Below are positions 50,714 through 58,116 of a stretch of DNA of 59,779 nucleotides, in pieces. Origin of the DNA: a bacterium (GTDB taxonomy: Bacteria; Margulisbacteria; Marinamargulisbacteria; JAHFDA01). How positions within the stretch are numbered: the stretch's first letter is position 1; every line of letters starts with the position of its first letter. Made by a program: the position numbers and the translations under genes. The notes beneath the pieces were generated by a model, which worked only from the letters and a program-made list of their open reading frames with translations, ran no database searches and had not been told where the DNA came from. The stretch lies in contig JAHFDA010000010.1 of the NCBI GenBank assembly GCA_023249225.1, forward strand, positions 1 to 59,779, given 5' to 3'.

Positions 50714-50739
50714 GGTGTTACTATACCATCGTAATCATG
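50711..50739. promoter_or_regulatory. Compact divergent promoter
   Basis: TATAGT on the minus strand (50725-50720, N6 to ATG 50713) and TATACC on the plus strand (50722-50727, N9 to ATG 50737) overlap. They lie inside an inverted repeat ATGGT...ACCAT. Only one direction could fire at a time. Confidence 0.5.
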
Positions 50740-51177
50740 GCCCCCGACCAGCGACCCATGCCGCTCACCAGCCCTGCCTGTCGCTACCTTTTTGTGTATG
50801 GTACTTTGCGTAAAGGCGCCGAAATTCCCGAAGCCTCGCTGCTTGCGCGCATGTGCCGTCTGGTTGGAACAGGCAAAATCAATGCGCGCCTTTACGATAT
50901 CGGGGCTTATCCGGGCATGGTCAAGGCCGAGCGCCCCGACGAGTGGGTCATGGGCGAAGTGCACGAAATGTTTCATCCCGAGCGGCTTTTGCAGATGCTC
51001 GACGATTACGAGGGCTGCGGCCCTAAACATCAGCGGCCTTACGAGTTCGAACGTGAGGTGGTCAAGCTGACACTCAACCATTCCATGCCCACCGAAGCCT
51101 GGGTGTATTGGTACCGCCCCGACCCCTCCAAATTCCGCCGTATTATATCGGGCGACTACCTTACCGAAAAAAAATAA
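50737..51177 (+). CDS. Gamma-glutamylcyclotransferase-family protein
   Basis: This 146-residue protein has the substrate loop YGTLRKGA (21-28) and the catalytic Glu E92 (LDDYEG), with LYDIGAYPGMVKAER and VMGEVHEMF. It matches the YtfP/AIG2-like branch of GGCT proteins, which release 5-oxoproline from gamma-glutamyl amines or dipeptides; the natural substrate is unknown. It is transcribed divergently from the tail-anchored protein. Confidence 0.9.
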   Translation: MAPDQRPMPLTSPACRYLFVYGTLRKGAEIPEASLLARMCRLVGTGKINARLYDIGAYPGMVKAERPDEWVMGEVHEMFHPERLLQMLDDYEGCGPKHQRPYEFEREVVKLTLNHSMPTEAWVYWYRPDPSKFRRIISGDYLTEKK

Positions 51178-51222
51178 TGCGGATGCGGCGCGGGTGGTGA
51201 TGGGCGATGATGAGTTTCAGAA

Positions 51223-51252
51223 CGTTTTAAAACGGGTGGAAAGCCGTATAAT
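51223..51252 (+). promoter_or_regulatory. Palindrome and -10 box before the FMN reductase
   Basis: CGTTTTAAAACG (51223-51234) is a perfect 12-bp palindrome at the -35 region. TATAAT (51247-51252) lies six nt before the GTG start, so this is a likely operator plus leaderless promoter. Confidence 0.55.
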
Positions 51253-51258
51253 AAACCG

Positions 51259-51813
51259 GTGAATATTCTGGTTTTTTCTGCCTCGCTGCGCAAAGATTCC
51301 TTTAACACCAAGTTGGCGGCGCTGGCGGCTGAAGCCGCGCGTCAAGGCGGGGATTCTACGGTAGAGCTCATCCGCCTCAACGATTACGACATGCCGGCTT
51401 TTAGCAGCGATACCGATGCGGCAGGCAAGCCCGAGGCTGTCGAGCGGTTTAAAAAACTTTTGGATGCCCACCCGGCATTGATCATTGCTTCGCCGGAGTA
51501 TAACTACTCCATGCCGGGGCATCTCAAAAATCTGATTGATTGGATTTCGCGTTATCGGCCCATGCCCTGGTCGCGCAAGGCGATCTTGCTGATGTCGGCT
51601 TCTACATCGGCCATGGCGGGCGTGCGCGGCCTGTGGCAGTTGCGACAACCCTTCGAAGGTTGCGGGGCCTTTGTGTTTCCGGACATGCTTACCGTGGCCC
51701 AGGCCCAGAGCGCTTTTGGGCCTGATGGTCGGCTGGCCGATGCCAGGCAAATGCAACGTCTGCAGGATGTCGTTAAATCATTTGTGGCTTTTGTCGGAGG
51801 GTTAAAATACTAA
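51259..51813 (+). CDS. NADPH-dependent FMN reductase family protein
   Basis: This 184-residue flavodoxin-like protein (GTG start) has the FMN phosphate loop in FSASLRKDSFNTKLA, the signature SPEYNYSMPGHLKNLIDW and a C-terminal part with FPDMLTVAQAQ. Such proteins (ChrR/ArsH/azoreductase relatives) reduce flavin, quinones or chromate. TATAAT six nt upstream indicates a leaderless mRNA. The 12-bp palindrome upstream suggests regulation by an unlinked factor. Confidence 0.9.
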   Translation: MNILVFSASLRKDSFNTKLAALAAEAARQGGDSTVELIRLNDYDMPAFSSDTDAAGKPEAVERFKKLLDAHPALIIASPEYNYSMPGHLKNLIDWISRYRPMPWSRKAILLMSASTSAMAGVRGLWQLRQPFEGCGAFVFPDMLTVAQAQSAFGPDGRLADARQMQRLQDVVKSFVAFVGGLKY

Positions 51814-51846
51814 AGTCCGTCAGTGACTCTTTCGGAAGTCCCCAAT

Positions 51847-51911
51847 TGGTATAATTTTATATTATGAATGCATTTAATGTCATATTATGGTATAAATTGC
51901 ATGTATAATAT
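51847..51911 (+). promoter_or_regulatory. AT-rich promoter region of the AbiE pair
   Basis: The region has direct repeats GGTATAA (51848-51854 and 51889-51895) and ATATTATG (51859-51866 and 51882-51889), and a TATAAT at 51904-51909. ATG 51901 opens a four-codon ORF that ends in an ATGA overlap with abiEi. AbiEi-type repressors bind repeats in their own promoter. Confidence 0.5.
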
Positions 51912-52718
51912 ATGAAAAAAAATACTCAAACTGGCCTTAGCTCCTCCGAAAGAAAAATAGTTGCACATTTTTCTGCAAATGAGCAAACGAGCATTGACGT
52001 TGATGCCCTACTGGGCGTCATGAGCATTTCTAGACCCGCAGCCCATCAAATTCTTAGTCGGCTAGAACGCAAGGGGTGGTTGCAACGATTGAAGCGCGGA
52101 AAATATGCCCTCGTTCCCATTTCATCGAATAGTGCAAACCCCGTTATCGAAGATGCGCTTCCTCTTGCAATGGATTTATTTAAACCTGCTTTTATCAGTG
52201 GTTGGTCAGCTGCCGAGCACTGGGATTTAACCGAACAAATTTTTAATAGCGTTTCAGTGGTAACGGCAAAGACGCAGCGTCAATCGGAAGTTAAAGCGGG
52301 CGGTATTCTATTTCGCCTGAGGGTAATACCCAAAGATCGTTTTTTTGGAAGCAAGTCGATTTGGTTTGGTAGTAAACAAGTTGAGATTGCTGACCCAAGC
52401 CGCATGGTGATCGATATTTTAGACTTGCCTCGATTTGGAGGTGGCGGCCGCCATACGGTGGATGTGATACGCGAGTATCTAAAATCAAAACACTGTAATC
52501 TGGACTTGTTGCTGGAATACGCCTTGCGTTACAAAAAAGGTAGCGTGTTTAAACGGCTGGGGTTTTTGGTTGAAAATTTTCATCCAGCGGTCACTGGGGA
52601 TTGGTGTCATCGATGCATCAGCAATTTAAGCGCAGGTGTTTCTTTGCTAGATCCTGACGGACCCAGCCAGGGAAAGACTTCGACCAAGTGGAAATTGCGC
52701 ATTAACCTGCCGATATAA
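51912..52718 (+). CDS. AbiEi-like antitoxin/repressor
   Basis: This 268-residue protein has an N-terminal winged helix (residues 12-70, SISRPAAHQILSRLERKGWL and then QRLKRGKYALVP), a middle domain with ISGWSAAEHWDLTEQIFNSV and a C-terminal domain ending in KWKLRINLPI, as in AbiEi type-IV antitoxins. It should repress its own promoter and counter the nucleotidyltransferase encoded 6 bp downstream. GC content and codon use are lower than in the flanking housekeeping genes. Confidence 0.9.
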   Translation: MKKNTQTGLSSSERKIVAHFSANEQTSIDVDALLGVMSISRPAAHQILSRLERKGWLQRLKRGKYALVPISSNSANPVIEDALPLAMDLFKPAFISGWSAAEHWDLTEQIFNSVSVVTAKTQRQSEVKAGGILFRLRVIPKDRFFGSKSIWFGSKQVEIADPSRMVIDILDLPRFGGGGRHTVDVIREYLKSKHCNLDLLLEYALRYKKGSVFKRLGFLVENFHPAVTGDWCHRCISNLSAGVSLLDPDGPSQGKTSTKWKLRINLPI

Positions 52719-52724
52719 ACAACG

Positions 52725-53915
52725 ATGATCACCAAAGCGGAAATACTTGCCTTATCAACCCATTTAAACTTGCTGAATACGATCGTTCAAAAAGACTACG
52801 TGATTGGGTGGTTGCTCCGTGGCTTCTCACAGCACGGTGTGCTTTCTGAATGGATATTTAAAGGCGGAACTTGCCTGAAGAAGTGCTATTTTGAAACGTA
52901 CCGATTTTCGGAAGACTTGGATTTTACGGTTCCGGCACACCAAAAAATAGATGTTCCTTTTTTAGAAACACATTTGAATGAGATGGCGGAGTGGGTGGAA
53001 TCAAATTGCGGTCTAACATTTCCACGCGAAGTCTGGAAGATTGAAGCCTACGAAAATACGCGTGGCAAAATGTCGTACCAAGTTAAGCTGCCTTTTTCGG
53101 GACCCCTGGGTCTTTCAAAAAATCAATTACAGCGAGTCAAGCTGGATATTACCCAGGACGAACTGCTCGTGAGCCAGCCTGTCCGACGCAACTTGCATCA
53201 CGACTATTCAGATAAAACGATGCCAATGTCTGAGGTGTTGTGTTATTCGATAGAAGAAGTTTTGGCCGAGAAAACACGAGCACTTTTTGAACGAAGCGGC
53301 CGCGCACGTGACGTTTACGATGTGGTAAACATCAGCCGTCATTTTAGAAGCGAGATAGATCCCGACCAAGTGATACACATAGCCAAGGAAAAATTTCGCT
53401 TCAAAGGAATCTCGGAACCTACGGTCGATCTGATTATGAACAGCCTGGATATTGCTACCTTGGGGGCCAATTGGAAACATCAACTGGCCCACCAAATTAA
53501 TTTGCTTCCGGCGGTTGAAACTTTTATTGAAGACCTTTCGGATGCTTTGGCGTGGTGGCTGGAGCCTAAAAAAGCCAAGCCTGATTTACAGCAAAATCCC
53601 AGTGCTGTTGGTAGGTTAATGGAACGGGTTATGTTTCCCGAGGTCAGCGTCCAACGTGGATTGTCCGCAATGGATCAAATTCGATATGCGGCGCGTAACC
53701 GCTTTTGTGCGGTTGTCAGTTATCACGGTTCAACTCGGCTCGTCATACCTTATTCAGTTCGCTATCCTAGTGCTGGCAACCCATTGCTTCATGCATGGGA
53801 ATTAATGAATGATGGTAAAGCCATCAATGACCACCGAGCCTATAAAATAGACGAAATCACGGAGGCGTCGGTCTCTACCGAAACTTTTGTGCCCAAGTGG
53901 TCGGTGGAATTGTAA
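52725..53915 (+). CDS. AbiEii-like nucleotidyltransferase toxin with a C-terminal WYL-like domain
   Basis: This 396-residue protein's N-terminal 230 residues are the AbiEii nucleotidyltransferase: VQKDYVIGWLL, FKGGTCLKKCYF (G47-G48) and FSEDLDF with D64 and D66, then a conserved EEVLAEKTRALFERSGRARD. The last about 80 residues (YAARNRFCAVVSYHGSTRLV, then IPYSVRY and AYKIDEITEAS) resemble a WYL domain, a ligand- or nucleotide-sensing module. The domain may gate the toxin. The two genes form the AbiE phage-defence / toxin-antitoxin system. Confidence 0.88.
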   Translation: MITKAEILALSTHLNLLNTIVQKDYVIGWLLRGFSQHGVLSEWIFKGGTCLKKCYFETYRFSEDLDFTVPAHQKIDVPFLETHLNEMAEWVESNCGLTFPREVWKIEAYENTRGKMSYQVKLPFSGPLGLSKNQLQRVKLDITQDELLVSQPVRRNLHHDYSDKTMPMSEVLCYSIEEVLAEKTRALFERSGRARDVYDVVNISRHFRSEIDPDQVIHIAKEKFRFKGISEPTVDLIMNSLDIATLGANWKHQLAHQINLLPAVETFIEDLSDALAWWLEPKKAKPDLQQNPSAVGRLMERVMFPEVSVQRGLSAMDQIRYAARNRFCAVVSYHGSTRLVIPYSVRYPSAGNPLLHAWELMNDGKAINDHRAYKIDEITEASVSTETFVPKWSVEL

Positions 53916-53976
53916 TTTTACTTTGAATCTCTAACCCGGATTATTCACTCATATGAAGCGGACACCTACACACGGG

Positions 53977-54043
53977 AGCCCGCTGCAAGAAGATATGAAT
54001 AGTGCGGGCTAATGGGTTCATTCCCCGTGGGCTTGCCCCGGGG
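53977..54043. terminator. Two hairpins downstream of the AbiE pair
   Basis: AGCCCGC (53977-53983) / GCGGGCT (54004-54010) is followed by a tight GC hairpin CCCCG-T-GGGC-TT-GCCC-CGGGG (54023-54043) and then TTCTTTT. The second works as an intrinsic terminator for AbiE. On the minus strand the region reads EVKEPRGKPTGN, seen in spurious ORFs of dispersed repeats in many genomes. Confidence 0.55.
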
Positions 54044-54116
54044 TTCTTTTACTTCTGAATAACCAATTCCATTTTTTGAAACACTGTTATCTTCCATAGA
54101 CTTGCAAAACCGGGAT

Positions 54117-55166
54117 TTAAGGTGTTTTGATCTGATACACCGCCGACCGACCTCCGCCCAGACGCTGGATAATTTCAAGCTGGGTCAGCTTGTTTAAATC
54201 AGCCACGGTTTGTGTTCTTCCCAAACCCAAAAGGGTAGCGTAGTCGGCAGCTTTCAGTTTTTTGTGTTTTTTAAACAGGCCGACGGCTTTTTGCAGGCGT
54301 TCCTCAAGCTCAAGCAGGGCAGGGTCGCTGGGTGCGGCGGCCTGGCAGCGGGAGAGGGCTTCGGCATAGGTTTTTTCAAGACAGCCCAGCCAGTAATTCA
54401 GCCAGGGCGTCAGATCAATGTCCGTGGGGATGTCGTAAAAAGTGGGGGCCTGCAAACGGCGCAAGGCGCGGTAATAGGCGGCACGGTTGAGTTCATGCTG
54501 TTTTTCGATGGCGGCATAGTGCGCCACGGTGTAACCCTGGTGTTCCAAGATAAAGTTGGTCAGCAGTCGGGTGCTGCGGCCGTTCCCATCCAAAAAGGGA
54601 TGGATGGTGACAAAGTAATAATGAAAAATGGGCGCTATCAAAAGCGGGCTGGTCTTGGCCAGCGTGGATTGGCGCACCCAGGCCAGCAGGGATTTCATCA
54701 GTCCCGGAACATCGTCGGCCTGCGGAGGCAGGTACACGATGGCGTTGGAGCCTGTATCTTTGATGACGTTCTGGGATTGACGGTAGTGGCCGGCCAGTTT
54801 GCCCATGAGAATGTTTTTGACCAGTTGCTGGTGTACCCCTAGAACCAAAACGTTATCCATCGTTTTGGCCTTGTCCAAAAGAAAGGCGCGAGCCTTGGCG
54901 TAATTAAGCACCTCTTTAAGATCGCGCTGGGATTTGGTTTTGGGCTTTTGACCGCCCAAGGCGCGGGTCACTTGTTCGTACGACAGCGTGTTGCCTTCGA
55001 GTTTGGTGGAAAAATGCACGGCGTCGATGTTGGCCAGGGCATAAATGTGGGTGGCATCTCCCACGCTATGGAGGGAGCTTTGCATTTGTCCCTGCATACG
55101 GGCAATGGTTTCGAGATGTACAAGCAGTTCCGAGGTTAACTGATATTGCGGGCGATAGACCCCCAT
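54117..55166 (-). CDS. Fic-family AMP transferase with N-terminal inhibitory helix and C-terminal winged helix
   Basis: This 349-residue protein has a class II Fic layout: an inhibitory motif STKLEGN (S53 to N59), a Fic core with HPFLDGNGR (H189 to R197), the upstream flap QNVIKDTGSNAIVYLPP, and a C-terminal winged helix (about 285-349, KAADYATLLGLGRTQTVADL). It would AMPylate a protein hydroxyl and be kept inactive by its own helix. It sits between the AbiE pair and ssrA. Three 11-bp-spaced direct repeats lie just upstream. Confidence 0.92.
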   Translation of the reverse strand: MGVYRPQYQLTSELLVHLETIARMQGQMQSSLHSVGDATHIYALANIDAVHFSTKLEGNTLSYEQVTRALGGQKPKTKSQRDLKEVLNYAKARAFLLDKAKTMDNVLVLGVHQQLVKNILMGKLAGHYRQSQNVIKDTGSNAIVYLPPQADDVPGLMKSLLAWVRQSTLAKTSPLLIAPIFHYYFVTIHPFLDGNGRSTRLLTNFILEHQGYTVAHYAAIEKQHELNRAAYYRALRRLQAPTFYDIPTDIDLTPWLNYWLGCLEKTYAEALSRCQAAAPSDPALLELEERLQKAVGLFKKHKKLKAADYATLLGLGRTQTVADLNKLTQLEIIQRLGGGRSAVYQIKTP

Positions 55167-55179
55167 GACACCAGAATAT

Positions 55180-55210
55180 TATTCTTTCGCTATTCTTTCA
55201 ATATTCTTTC
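55180..55210. repeat. Three direct repeats at 11-bp period before fic
   Basis: TATTCTTTC occurs at 55180-55188, 55191-55199 and 55202-55210 (GAAAGAATA on the coding strand), perfect and spaced one helical turn apart. They lie 14-44 bp upstream of the fic start, covering its -35 region, and end nine bp from the 3' end of ssrA. Confidence 0.75.
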
Positions 55211-55218
55211 ACTAAGCT

Positions 55219-55609
55219 TGGTGGAGACGGCGGGAATTGAACCCGCGTCCGAAACACAAGCACAGCACAGGCGCTACGAGCATAGCCCTACGTTAATCTC
55301 GCAACCAGACGGAGTAAGACATCCACGTTGGTTGCCAGCCTGCAGAGTTAAGTTTCATGCGCGTGCCCGCAGGCACACAAGCGCACTAGCCAGAAGATGG
55401 TCGTTGTTTTAAAGCCTCTGGCAGACCTTAAGCAACGACTAGCGGAATATGTCCGCCAGGTTTAAGCCGCTAAAGCGTAAGCTTCGGCGGTCTCAAACGA
55501 AGCAACTAGGTTGTTTGCGTTTGTTTTTTTGTGCCTTGATAACGGGGCCTGGCACCTCCCCGGCTCGCTCCCATACCGTCTTCTATCCCGTCGAGACCAT
55601 TTCGTCCCC
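55219..55609 (-). ncRNA. ssrA: Transfer-messenger RNA (tmRNA)
   Basis: A one-piece tmRNA of 391 nt. The 5' end GGGGACG (at 55609) pairs with CGTCTCC before A and CCA (55219). The tag reading frame runs 55518 to 55462 on the minus strand and encodes ANNLVASFETAEAYALAA, ending in the ClpXP-type ALAA. It rescues ribosomes stalled on broken mRNA. TATAAT at 55636-55631 (minus) is a plausible promoter, giving a short 5' leader removed by RNase P. The smpB gene is not in the window. Confidence 0.97.
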
Positions 55610-55674
55610 ACAGATAAGTACGATTGCTACATTATATTAGATGACTGGGCTGATCCCTAGGAACCACGATGATT

Positions 55675-55956
55675 TTACTGATAAAGACACAGATAAGAAC
55701 TGTCTTCGTCGACCCGAATCTGGAACTTTTGCTTGGCGGCTACTGTAAAACTTGCCCCAGCGTGCACGGGTTGCCATGTTGCTGAACCGGGCAACTTAAC
55801 AGACACATGCCCGCTGATCATGGTCATCACTTCTTTGCTCGATGTTCCAAACTCGTATTCTCCCTTGGCCATGACCCCCACTGTGGCCGGACCTTGGGCG
55901 GTGTTAAAGCCTAGAGATTTAACCTGGCCGTTAAAATATTCGTTAACCTTGAACAT
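55675..55956 (-). CDS. ppnP: Pyrimidine/purine nucleoside phosphorylase PpnP
   Basis: This 93-residue small cupin of the YaiE/DUF1255 family has [54 protein letters not shown] and [16 protein letters not shown]. coli PpnP cleaves a wide range of nucleosides by phosphorolysis. GGGAG lies 9 nt upstream of the ATG as Shine-Dalgarno. It lies between ssrA and tRNA-Val and is transcribed away from the tRNA. Confidence 0.93.
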   Translation of the reverse strand: MFKVNEYFNGQVKSLGFNTAQGPATVGVMAKGEYEFGTSSKEVMTMISGHVSVKLPGSATWQPVHAGASFTVAAKQKFQIRVDEDSSYLCLYQ

Positions 55957-56007
55957 GCGCTGCTCCCTTACACAAATGGATCAATCCGCTGAATGAATAT
56001 TTTACAG

Positions 56008-56013
56008 TATAAT
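56008..56013 (+). promoter_or_regulatory. TATAAT before tRNA-Val
   Basis: A perfect -10 box lies 12 nt before the first base of the tRNA. No convincing -35 box was seen at 17 bp. Confidence 0.6.
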
Positions 56014-56024
56014 TGTGGCTTCGG

Positions 56025-56101
56025 GGACGCTTAGCTCAGGTGGTTAGAGTACTTGCTTGACATGCAAGGGGTCACTGGTTCGAGTCCAGTAGCGTCCACC
56101 A
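56025..56101 (+). tRNA. tRNA-Val (anticodon GAC)
   Basis: A 77-nt cloverleaf with acceptor GGACGCT / AGCGTCC, discriminator A and encoded CCA. The anticodon arm is CTTGC-TTGACAT-GCAAG (GAC) and the T arm ACTGG-TTCGAGT-CCAGT. It lies at the left edge of a lower-GC stretch. Confidence 0.95.
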
Positions 56102-56151
56102 TACGAAATCCGAACGTTTTGACGTCCGAATCTTGGGGAATAAATGAGATC

Positions 56152-57510
56152 ATGCGTTTGGCTGAAATCCTACCTCCTTTAGGTGGGTCAGAAAGAAACC
56201 ATCCTCGAATTCGTGAGCTACGAGCAATCGAAAATCGATCGCCTCAAGACGAAGCTGAGCTTCGAAGCTATTGTGCCTTTCCTGACAATCCAAGTGCAAG
56301 GGATCTGTTTGTAAAGAACTATTTAACCGAGCAAGGTTTGTCGAAAATGAGCGCAGAAGAGTTGGCCGATTTGAGGGCCTTTCATCGAATACTATTTCTT
56401 CAAAATGAACTCAAAGAATTTGGTGGCATGGCCTGCTCGATTGAAGACCTTGAAAAGATGCTACTGCTGCATTTTGAGATTAACCCGTTGGCCAGCCCAC
56501 TGGAGCGTATTAATGAAATCGTTGCCAAGTTACCTAACTGCATTATTCCGGTTAACACATTGAGTGGAGCAGCCTTCGGATCTAATCCGGGAGAAGCCCT
56601 GGTTAAATTATTTTTAAAAGGAATCCACCTTATCGGAGACTGGGCGACCCAAAGAACCAATGGATGCCTAGCGATATATGAATCCATTGATTGCATACGC
56701 GATGAAGTACGTACCAAAAAATTTCTTCTCGCAATTGACAAATGTATGGCCAATCTTGCTACGCGCAGGCAAGAAAGGATCAATGTACTTGACGCAGGCT
56801 GCGGAGCCATTCCGATCATGGGAATTTATGCAGCGTTGCTAAACCCAAATGCAGCGGTTACGTGCTTGGAACTTAATCCTAAAGCTGCGCGATTTGCCAG
56901 AGCTATTGTTCATTCGCTCGGACTTCAAAAGCAAATAACCGTTGTCAACGCAGACGCGATTACCTATCGCCCGCCACAAAGCATTGATCTGCTGATATCT
57001 GAGACCATGCACAGTGGACTAATTAATGAACCCATTGTGCCGATCATGAAAAACCTGGTGAGTTTTGTGGCAGCCGATGGATTTACCTTGCCCTCTCAAA
57101 TTGAGCTTTTCGCAGGGCTAATACCCCTGAATAGCTTGACCAAGCAAATGATCTTTTACAAAAACGATCCTAGGAACTCGCGGTATTACGCCGCGGGGCC
57201 GTGGAATTCGGTGATGTACTATCAACCCGGATCAGCACTCGATGAAATTAATTTTACCATCGATATTTCCGAGCTCGAGCCAGGAATATATCTGATTTAC
57301 GTGTGCGATAGAGTTTCGCTCTTTGACGAAAGCATCGAAATTCACGACTCGCTCATCACTTCGCCGCAAAACGTTCTTGCCGATGGAAGCAACGTGCAAG
57401 ACCAAGATCCCTGGATTTTGGACTTACGTAACCGGCCATTGAATGGAAAAGTTAGAATCTCATACAAGCCAGGCGGAACACTGGTGGGCGCAGGAAGTTT
57501 TGTTCCGTAG
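56152..57510 (+). CDS. SAM-dependent methyltransferase, arginine-methyltransferase-like
   Basis: This 452-residue protein has a long unrecognised N-terminal region (1-200) followed by a Rossmann methyltransferase with VLDAGCGAIPIMG (212-224), CLELNPKAARFAR (acidic loop), VVNADA and LISETMHSGL (E284, like the double-E loop of PRMTs). A beta-rich C-terminus follows (NFTIDISELEPGIYLIYVCD). A protein-arginine or small-molecule substrate is possible. ATG 56152 is chosen; the frame is open from inside the tRNA, but that part is not coding. Base composition is lower in GC than the flanking genes, suggesting transfer next to tRNA-Val. Confidence 0.72.
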   Translation: MRLAEILPPLGGSERNHPRIRELRAIENRSPQDEAELRSYCAFPDNPSARDLFVKNYLTEQGLSKMSAEELADLRAFHRILFLQNELKEFGGMACSIEDLEKMLLLHFEINPLASPLERINEIVAKLPNCIIPVNTLSGAAFGSNPGEALVKLFLKGIHLIGDWATQRTNGCLAIYESIDCIRDEVRTKKFLLAIDKCMANLATRRQERINVLDAGCGAIPIMGIYAALLNPNAAVTCLELNPKAARFARAIVHSLGLQKQITVVNADAITYRPPQSIDLLISETMHSGLINEPIVPIMKNLVSFVAADGFTLPSQIELFAGLIPLNSLTKQMIFYKNDPRNSRYYAAGPWNSVMYYQPGSALDEINFTIDISELEPGIYLIYVCDRVSLFDESIEIHDSLITSPQNVLADGSNVQDQDPWILDLRNRPLNGKVRISYKPGGTLVGAGSFVP

Positions 57511-57601
57511 ATAAAAACTTATAGTTCAGCGGATTACCAGACTTTTGGCGATCAAAATTTATGGGATTAGGGCTGGATAGTTACTAATTCCGAAGGAAAT
57601 T

Positions 57602-57631
57602 AAATCTTAGTGAAATTGAAAAATAAGATTT
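57602..57631. terminator. AT-rich inverted repeat between convergent genes
   Basis: AAATCTTA (57602-57609) / TAAGATTT (57624-57631), 14-nt loop. It lies between the methyltransferase and the convergent ORF6N remnant and could end transcripts from both sides. Confidence 0.35.
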
Positions 57632-58043
57632 ACTTTCCCCGATCCGTTATAAACCCAATCCTTGTACTCTTTGATTCAGGCGGCACCATTAACTGCCGAA
57701 TAGCTTCAAACAAAGATTGAATATGCCCATCATGGTCTTGCAGCCGAGACTCTAGTTCCGACAACTTGATGGCCAGCGTTCGATGGTTGACTAGCATCTC
57801 GCGCAGCTTGATAAATGTTTTGACTACGATTTTGCTGATTTCAATCGCCCGATTTGAGTTCAAGACATTGGCAGCCATTACCACACCATATTCAGTAAAT
57901 ACCTGAGGTAAATTGGGGGAAAATTTGAGCTTTTCAAGGTGGTCACAAATTGTGACCACCTCCTGCTTCTCTTTTTTTGTCATACGAAACATAAACTCCG
58001 ACGAAAACCGATCTTGATTACGTTTAACAGACGGGTTTAACAT
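57630..58043 (-). pseudogene. 5'-truncated ORF6N domain gene
   Basis: The 137-residue frame begins at MLNPSVKRNQDRFSSEFMF, which aligns with the middle of ORF6N proteins (compare LREQIKRNLRRFPDDFMFQL in the gene at 491). It lacks the preceding IYxLRGxxVLDxDLAxLYG block; the codon before the ATG is TAA. FTEYGVVMAANVLNSNRAIE and a C-terminal coiled coil are intact. It is either a truncated remnant or a shorter functional version. It is low in GC, like the methyltransferase next to it. Confidence 0.65.
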
Positions 58044-58116
58044 TTAAAGTCATACACAAAAAGACATCACTAAACTCAAGCTAAATACCATGCCATATAT
58101 CGTTGAAAGCTCTGAC

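Noticed and set aside
56053-56151. N-terminal extension of the methyltransferase starting inside tRNA-Val
   Set aside because: The extra residues are translated tRNA sequence (GVTGSSPVAST) and match the common artefact of ORF calling across tRNA genes.
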